This document shows positions 19,423-23,589 of a DNA stretch of 23,589 nt, piece by piece (position 1 is the first letter of the stretch; every line of letters begins with the position of its first letter). Both the position numbers and the translations under genes were made by a program. The notes under the pieces are model-generated. The model saw only the letters and a program-made list of their open reading frames with translations. It was not told where the DNA came from and did not search any database. This DNA comes from a virus: IMG/VR virus record IMGVR_UViG_3300022538_000775, positions 1 through 23,589 of that record; one strand, given 5' to 3'.

Positions 19423-19557
19423 ATGTCTGTGAAAGGAAAAACAGTAAAGCATTGTCATGGTAAGGATAAAGGTAAGACGATCTCGAAGCATAAGACTCAT
19501 AAAGCTGCTGTGAAAAAGCATAAGGCGATAATGGCAAAAAAGAGGAATAAGCGCTGA
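19423..19557 (+). CDS. 44-residue Lys/His-rich basic protein
   Basis: A short gene starting MSVKGKTVKHCHGKDKGKT and ending IMAKKRNKR. Almost half the residues are Lys, His or Arg. It has GAGGA about 9 bases before ATG, directly after the dyad element, and its TGA overlaps the portal ATG. Such composition suits DNA or RNA binding, or neutralising packaged DNA. No family recognised; the ribosome site, frame and junction support it. Confidence 0.6.
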   Translation: MSVKGKTVKHCHGKDKGKTISKHKTHKAAVKKHKAIMAKKRNKR

Positions 19558-21242
19558 TGGCAAAGAAAATGTCCGCACAAGATTGGATGGCTGAGATCAG
19601 AAGAGGCCTCGCTTATCGGAAGATCTACGCGATGGAAGAAGCGTGGAGGAAGAACGAGCTGAATTATCTGAACGATCCAGCTTCTCACGCATCAAAAGGA
19701 CCGAACCTCGTGTTCGAGATGGGAGATACAATTCTCAGCGCAACGGGCTCTCTTGATCCCGAGTTCGTGATCACTCCGGAGCATCCAGCTGGAGTAACTC
19801 GAGGGCCGATTGTGGAGTCTGTAGATAATTATCTTGTGCGGAAGCTTAGGATGCGGAAATACGTGAATAGGAGTTCTCAGCATTCATATTTATATAATCG
19901 AGCTATTTTGAAGATTGGGTATGATAGTGAATTTGGATGGAGTCCAAGGCTTGATATTGGGAAGGGGGATCAGCCGCTTGGAATGTCAATGTCTCAATTC
20001 CATCCAAGAACGGGGAAGAGGATTGAGAACATGAATGTCACTCCTGGAATGCCTTGGGTTGGATCGGTTCTTCCGCATGATTTCGTCGTACCTTGGGGGA
20101 CGATTGATCTCGATGATGTTCCATGGGCGGCTCATAGGATTGTTCGGTTGAATGATGATATTAAGGCTGATAAGAAGTATATGAACACGAGGGAGCTGAA
20201 GCCTGATATGTCGATTGAGGATTTCGTTTATAGCTATCTTTATCCCGGAATCGAGAGGGTGAAGTTTACAGAGACGAGTAGAGGGCTTCATACAGGGAGA
20301 GAGAGACCTCAATCGATTTATAACGAGCTCTGGGAGATCCATTGTCGAAGAGATATGTCAGTTAAGGTTGTATGTAAGGATCATCTAAGGTTCTTGAGAG
20401 ATGAACCTGATGCTGTGATGCTCGCATGCGGAATGCCATTTGTGAGCGGAGCGTTTGTAGAGCATCCAAGGAGCTTCTGGGGAACGCCTCTTGCGTATTA
20501 TCTTGGGCAGTTGCAATCGGAATCTTATGATATAGCAAAGCAATCAGAAAAACAAAGAAGAATTAGTATTCTGAAATTCATTGCTGCTAAAGGGTTCATG
20601 GAGCCTGATGCTCTCCAAAAGCTCATAAGCGGCGATGTCGGAGCGGTTGAGTTCGCTGAGGTAATGGGAGACCTGAAGGATAAGATAATCCAAATGCCTG
20701 TTGGGCAGATTTATGATTTTATTATTCAAATGAATCAAGTCCGTCAGGATGCTCGGTCGATGATAGGAACATCGAGAAACCAAGCTGGAGAATTCGACGC
20801 CGGGACGCGGAGAACAAAGGGAGAAGCGATGCTGGTTGCTCAGGGATCCGCTCGCCGTCAGACTCCGAGAGTTGCAATGGTAAGGGATCTTTATCTTGAT
20901 GCGATTACGAAGTTGAATCAGGTAATATTCTCCTACTGGACATTTCCTCGTTCTGTGATGGTAGGGAGGGAATGGGTGAGGTTTACTGGAGAGGAGATTA
21001 AGGGAGATTATCTCTATGACATTACCCTTGCTCAGAAGAGGATTCTCAGCAAGGCAGAGAGAAAGGTTGAAGCGATGATGATGTTAGCTCAACTAATGCC
21101 ATTCTTGCAAGGGGCTGATCCGAATCAGGTATTTGAGTATCTCTCTAACGCAGCGAATGATCCATCTTTTGAGAGACTCCTTGGATTTGTTCGAGGAGGA
21201 GGAAAAGCTCAGGGAGGAGGCGGCGGTGAGTCCAATTTATGA
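19557..21242 (+). CDS. Portal protein
   Basis: A 561-residue protein between TerL and the scaffold/capsid genes. The N-terminus (WRKNELNYLNDP..., GPNLVFEMGDTILSATGSLD), a strand-rich clip (RAILKIGYDSEFGW) and a helical stretch near 390-450 with 'DARSMIGTSRNQAGEF' and 'RTKGEAMLVAQGSARRQTPR' match portal proteins of tailed phages. They form the dodecameric ring for DNA passage. Gly-rich tail. It starts by 1-base overlap with the basic protein gene. Confidence 0.88.
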   Translation: MAKKMSAQDWMAEIRRGLAYRKIYAMEEAWRKNELNYLNDPASHASKGPNLVFEMGDTILSATGSLDPEFVITPEHPAGVTRGPIVESVDNYLVRKLRMRKYVNRSSQHSYLYNRAILKIGYDSEFGWSPRLDIGKGDQPLGMSMSQFHPRTGKRIENMNVTPGMPWVGSVLPHDFVVPWGTIDLDDVPWAAHRIVRLNDDIKADKKYMNTRELKPDMSIEDFVYSYLYPGIERVKFTETSRGLHTGRERPQSIYNELWEIHCRRDMSVKVVCKDHLRFLRDEPDAVMLACGMPFVSGAFVEHPRSFWGTPLAYYLGQLQSESYDIAKQSEKQRRISILKFIAAKGFMEPDALQKLISGDVGAVEFAEVMGDLKDKIIQMPVGQIYDFIIQMNQVRQDARSMIGTSRNQAGEFDAGTRRTKGEAMLVAQGSARRQTPRVAMVRDLYLDAITKLNQVIFSYWTFPRSVMVGREWVRFTGEEIKGDYLYDITLAQKRILSKAERKVEAMMMLAQLMPFLQGADPNQVFEYLSNAANDPSFERLLGFVRGGGKAQGGGGGESNL

Positions 21243-21492
21243 TTACCGATGTCCTAAGTGCAAGAAGGATAAGATCGATGTGTTCGTGCATTCTTGGGAT
21301 GATGAGATAAAGTGCGATGATTGCAAGGTTGCGATGAAGAAACTATTTAGTGGATTTCCCGTGCCTCATGTCTTTCCGGCTGAAGGGATTTTCCTCGAGC
21401 ATGTTTCTCCTGAAGGGAAACGATTTTATTCAAAAAAGGAAATGCGCGATTATGCAAAGAAGCATGACCTTGAATTAGGAGCATTAGAATAG
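21226..21492 (+). CDS. FmdB-like zinc-ribbon protein (GTG start)
   Basis: An 88-residue protein. SPIYDYRCPKCKKDKIDVFV, with C-x-x-C at about 9-12, and a second pair in EIKCDDCKVAMKKLFSG match the FmdB-type zinc ribbon common between portal and capsid genes in phages. The C-terminus (KRFYSKKEMRDYAKKHDLEL) is the usual companion helix. I chose GTG at 21226 with GGAGG 6 bases upstream. It overlaps the portal end by 17 bases. Confidence 0.8.
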   Translation: MSPIYDYRCPKCKKDKIDVFVHSWDDEIKCDDCKVAMKKLFSGFPVPHVFPAEGIFLEHVSPEGKRFYSKKEMRDYAKKHDLELGALE

Positions 21493-21532
21493 GAATGCAA
21501 AGAAAAAGATAATTGATTTAAGGATACAACGA

Positions 21533-21904
21533 ATGAGAAAAATAACAGCCGTGATTGATGATTCTGGTCGAGTGCAAGTTGAGATTCTTCCTGATCCAGA
21601 AACTGGAAGATTCTTTACAAAGCGAGATTTCGATAGAACCGTCCGCTCGATAAAAAAAGAGTATCGTCGATCAATCAAGGAGTACAGAAAAGGAAAAATA
21701 ATTAGAAAAGTAAAGGAACAAAAAGATGACATTGAACTTAAACAAAACAGCAGGAGAATCGAAGATGGAAAAGAAATCAGAACAGAAGAGCCCAGAGCTG
21801 ATAGCAGCCGAACAAAAGAACAAGCTTTTGCTGGAGCAGTTGAACAAGCTCTCAAGCGATCAGGAAAGCTTAACTTTGGAAAAAGAAGCGGAAAAGATGG
21901 CTAA
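21533..21904 (+). CDS. Basic hypothetical protein overlapping the scaffold gene
   Basis: A 123-residue protein. The N-terminal half (MRKITAVIDDSGRVQVEILP; GRFFTKRDFDRTVRSIKKEY) looks like a small strand-helix domain and has AAGGAT about 9 bases before ATG. Its last 46 codons share DNA with the scaffold gene in another frame, which is unusual for this map. Possibly the real product is shorter, or both frames are used. Role unknown. Confidence 0.55.
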   Translation: MRKITAVIDDSGRVQVEILPDPETGRFFTKRDFDRTVRSIKKEYRRSIKEYRKGKIIRKVKEQKDDIELKQNSRRIEDGKEIRTEEPRADSSRTKEQAFAGAVEQALKRSGKLNFGKRSGKDG

Positions 21905-22481
21905 GGAAGAAGCGGCTCTTAAGGAAGAAGCTGATTTGAGAAAAGCTCTCGGAGATGAGTTCTCAACGGTGAAAGCTGGATTGAAGGACGGAGAAGAGAT
22001 TTCGAATGAGCAGATGATTGCAATAATGGCGGAAGCTGTTGGAGCAAGCTCGGATGCTCAGGGGAAACTGATTCTTAATAAGGTTGCAGCGATGGTAGGT
22101 GAGTCGAATACTGAGCTTAAGAAAACTCAGAAGCTTTTGATCGAACTCGCTGCGGGCGTGAGCATGAATCAAGTTCGCTCAGCTCATAAGGACTACGATG
22201 ATTACAAAACCGAGATTGCTGGGATCATGAGCGTTACTCGAGGATTGTCGCCTGAGAGGGCTTATCTGTTAGCGAAAGCTGAGAAATCGGAAGGCCAGCC
22301 TGATCAAAAACGGACTGAGACTGAGCGCCCCGGCGAACCTCCGAATGAGACATTTTCATCTTCAAGAAATGAATACGTGCAGGAGAGGAAAGATGATGGC
22401 GTGAAAAGAAGCCCCAGAGCAGTGTTTAAGGCTGCTGCAGAGGCTGCCGTCAAGAAAACTCTTGAGGCACGACAAGGATAA
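21765..22481 (+). CDS. Scaffolding protein candidate
   Basis: A 238-residue, highly charged helical protein directly before the capsid gene. It begins MEKKSEQKSPELIAAEQKN with AGGAG 8 bases before ATG; an in-frame ATG at 21726 with AAAGGA is the alternative. The middle has coiled-coil Glu/Lys helices, then 'AHKDYDDYKTEIAGIMSVT' and 'GLSPERAYLLAK', as in phage capsid scaffolds. The tail is Pro/Arg/Ala-rich. Scaffolds guide shell assembly and are removed. Confidence 0.72.
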   Translation: MEKKSEQKSPELIAAEQKNKLLLEQLNKLSSDQESLTLEKEAEKMAKEEAALKEEADLRKALGDEFSTVKAGLKDGEEISNEQMIAIMAEAVGASSDAQGKLILNKVAAMVGESNTELKKTQKLLIELAAGVSMNQVRSAHKDYDDYKTEIAGIMSVTRGLSPERAYLLAKAEKSEGQPDQKRTETERPGEPPNETFSSSRNEYVQERKDDGVKRSPRAVFKAAAEAAVKKTLEARQG

Positions 22482-22509
22482 TTTTAGATAATGAAAAGAA
22501 AGGATAGGA

Positions 22510-23589
22510 ATGGCAACACTTCCAAGTTTAACTCGAACTATCGATGACGATTTTGTCAACACATGGTACGAAATTCGTGCTCTTGTGATTGATCAAGTCA
22601 CCGAAGCGACAGTCTTTTGGGCTGCGTTGAAGAACTTCGGATGTCTCGTGCCGCAGGTCGGCGGTGAGTATATTACTCGATCTGTTCGTTACGGGACGAA
22701 ATCAACGCAGAGATTTAGTAAGGGATCGACGCTTGATCAAACGGTCAAGAAGCTCGATACGATGGCTCGATGGGATTGGAGATATTTTTTGGTGGATATT
22801 AATAGAAGTCTTATCGATGATGCCAAGAACTCCGGACCATACAAGATCAAGGATTATCTGACATCAAGAATGGATGCTGCTCGGGAAGCTTTGATTCAGG
22901 ACTCCGAGACTTACGTCTCTCAATGGGGAGCTTATTATGGTGGAGATCGCCAGCCGAATGGTCTCTATGATATTTGTCCTCAAAATGCCGCAGAAAGCGT
23001 TGCTTCAGGCTCTGGCGGAGCAGTAAGCGATTATAATGATCAATCTGCTGGTGTGAGTAATGGAAATATTGATCGTGTCAATGTCTGGTGGCAGAATTGG
23101 GTAGCTTATAGCGGAGGTACTTATACTCCCACTACCGGAAAAGTTGGCGGAAACGCAGCTACACCTTACGATGTAAACCTCGTTCCGAACCTGAGGAGCA
23201 TGTACCACGCGGTCAACGCGAATATGGAGCCTCCGAACTTCATCCTAATGGATCAAGCCATCTATGAAGCGTATGAGGATGAGGTATCTGATAAGCTTCA
23301 GATCGTAAGAAACGCGTTTACTCGCCAGGCTGGGGATCTGGGATTCGAAGCGATTACGTATAAAGGCGCGACGATGAGCTACAGCGCCAAGCTTGCGAGT
23401 ACGAAGCATGTGTTTTTGCTGAACATGAATCACATTGAGCTTGTGTATGATCCTGACGTATGGTTCAGCCCGACTACCTGGCGAACCACAACCAATCAAC
23501 TGGAATCCGTTATGTTCATCGTATGTATGACCACGGGATTGATCACCGATCAGCCTCGTCGACATGGATGCATGGAGTACTCAGGCTAA
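22510..23589 (+). CDS. Major capsid protein (HK97-like fold expected)
   Basis: A 359-residue protein after portal, zinc ribbon and scaffold, the standard place for the shell protein. The N-terminal 100 residues contain 'QVGGEYITRSVRYGTKSTQ' and 'WDWRYFLVDINRSLIDDAKN', and the C-terminal third contains 'HVFLLNMNHIELVYDPDVWF', all like phage major capsid proteins. AAAGGA is 9 bases before ATG. The stop codon ends the window. Fold assignment is inferred from order and pattern. Confidence 0.8.
   Translation: MATLPSLTRTIDDDFVNTWYEIRALVIDQVTEATVFWAALKNFGCLVPQVGGEYITRSVRYGTKSTQRFSKGSTLDQTVKKLDTMARWDWRYFLVDINRSLIDDAKNSGPYKIKDYLTSRMDAAREALIQDSETYVSQWGAYYGGDRQPNGLYDICPQNAAESVASGSGGAVSDYNDQSAGVSNGNIDRVNVWWQNWVAYSGGTYTPTTGKVGGNAATPYDVNLVPNLRSMYHAVNANMEPPNFILMDQAIYEAYEDEVSDKLQIVRNAFTRQAGDLGFEAITYKGATMSYSAKLASTKHVFLLNMNHIELVYDPDVWFSPTTWRTTTNQLESVMFIVCMTTGLITDQPRRHGCMEYSG

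Overview
The window is a piece of a tailed double-stranded DNA bacteriophage or prophage. The right half carries a recognisable packaging and capsid series: HTH small-terminase candidate, large terminase, portal, zinc ribbon, scaffold and major capsid protein. The left half carries about thirty-five very small, tightly packed genes. Shine-Dalgarno sites of the AAAGGAG or GGAGG type and ATGA or TAATG stop/start overlaps are almost universal, so the host is bacterial. The sequence does not identify the host. Tat-type N-termini and a possible lipoprotein signal would be useful in many groups. No integrase, repressor, DNA polymerase or tail-tube/tape-measure gene is visible.

Layout. Positions 1-11363 are read leftward and form the accessory or early region. 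It holds the start of a PD-(D/E)XK-like nuclease, a metallophosphoesterase, two HExxH proteins, a sigma-like protein, a YopX-family protein, two proteins with Tat-type signals, a small lipoprotein, two micro-membrane proteins, one tRNA and one tRNA-like element, and many unrecognised small proteins. Several genes of 33-54 codons are recognised from ribosome sites and end-to-start overlaps. Positions 8894-9366 carry no gene. They form a large imperfect inverted repeat centred exactly on a 24-bp AT palindrome, a strong candidate for a replication origin. Positions 11364-12009 are a divergent, non-coding control region with tandem dyad repeats, a terminator-like hairpin and a candidate rightward promoter.

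Positions 12010-23589 are read rightward. A DUF551 protein and two small phage proteins come first, then the TerS candidate. Next is a block of virion or surface genes (LamG-like, fibre-like, secreted, small membrane proteins). TerL, a tiny Lys/His-rich protein, the portal, an FmdB-like zinc ribbon, an overlapping ORF plus scaffold, and the major capsid gene follow. The capsid gene ends at the last base of the window.

Two families of non-coding elements tie the map together. A 19-bp dyad, TATTTCA-N5-TGAAATA, occurs five times without a mismatch in the arms. Four copies lie directly in front of genes on both strands, one lies beside the origin candidate, and two half-sites bound the origin arms. 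A hairpin element occurs twice with compensatory stem changes and conserved flanks. Function assignments rest on motif reading only; no database search was possible.
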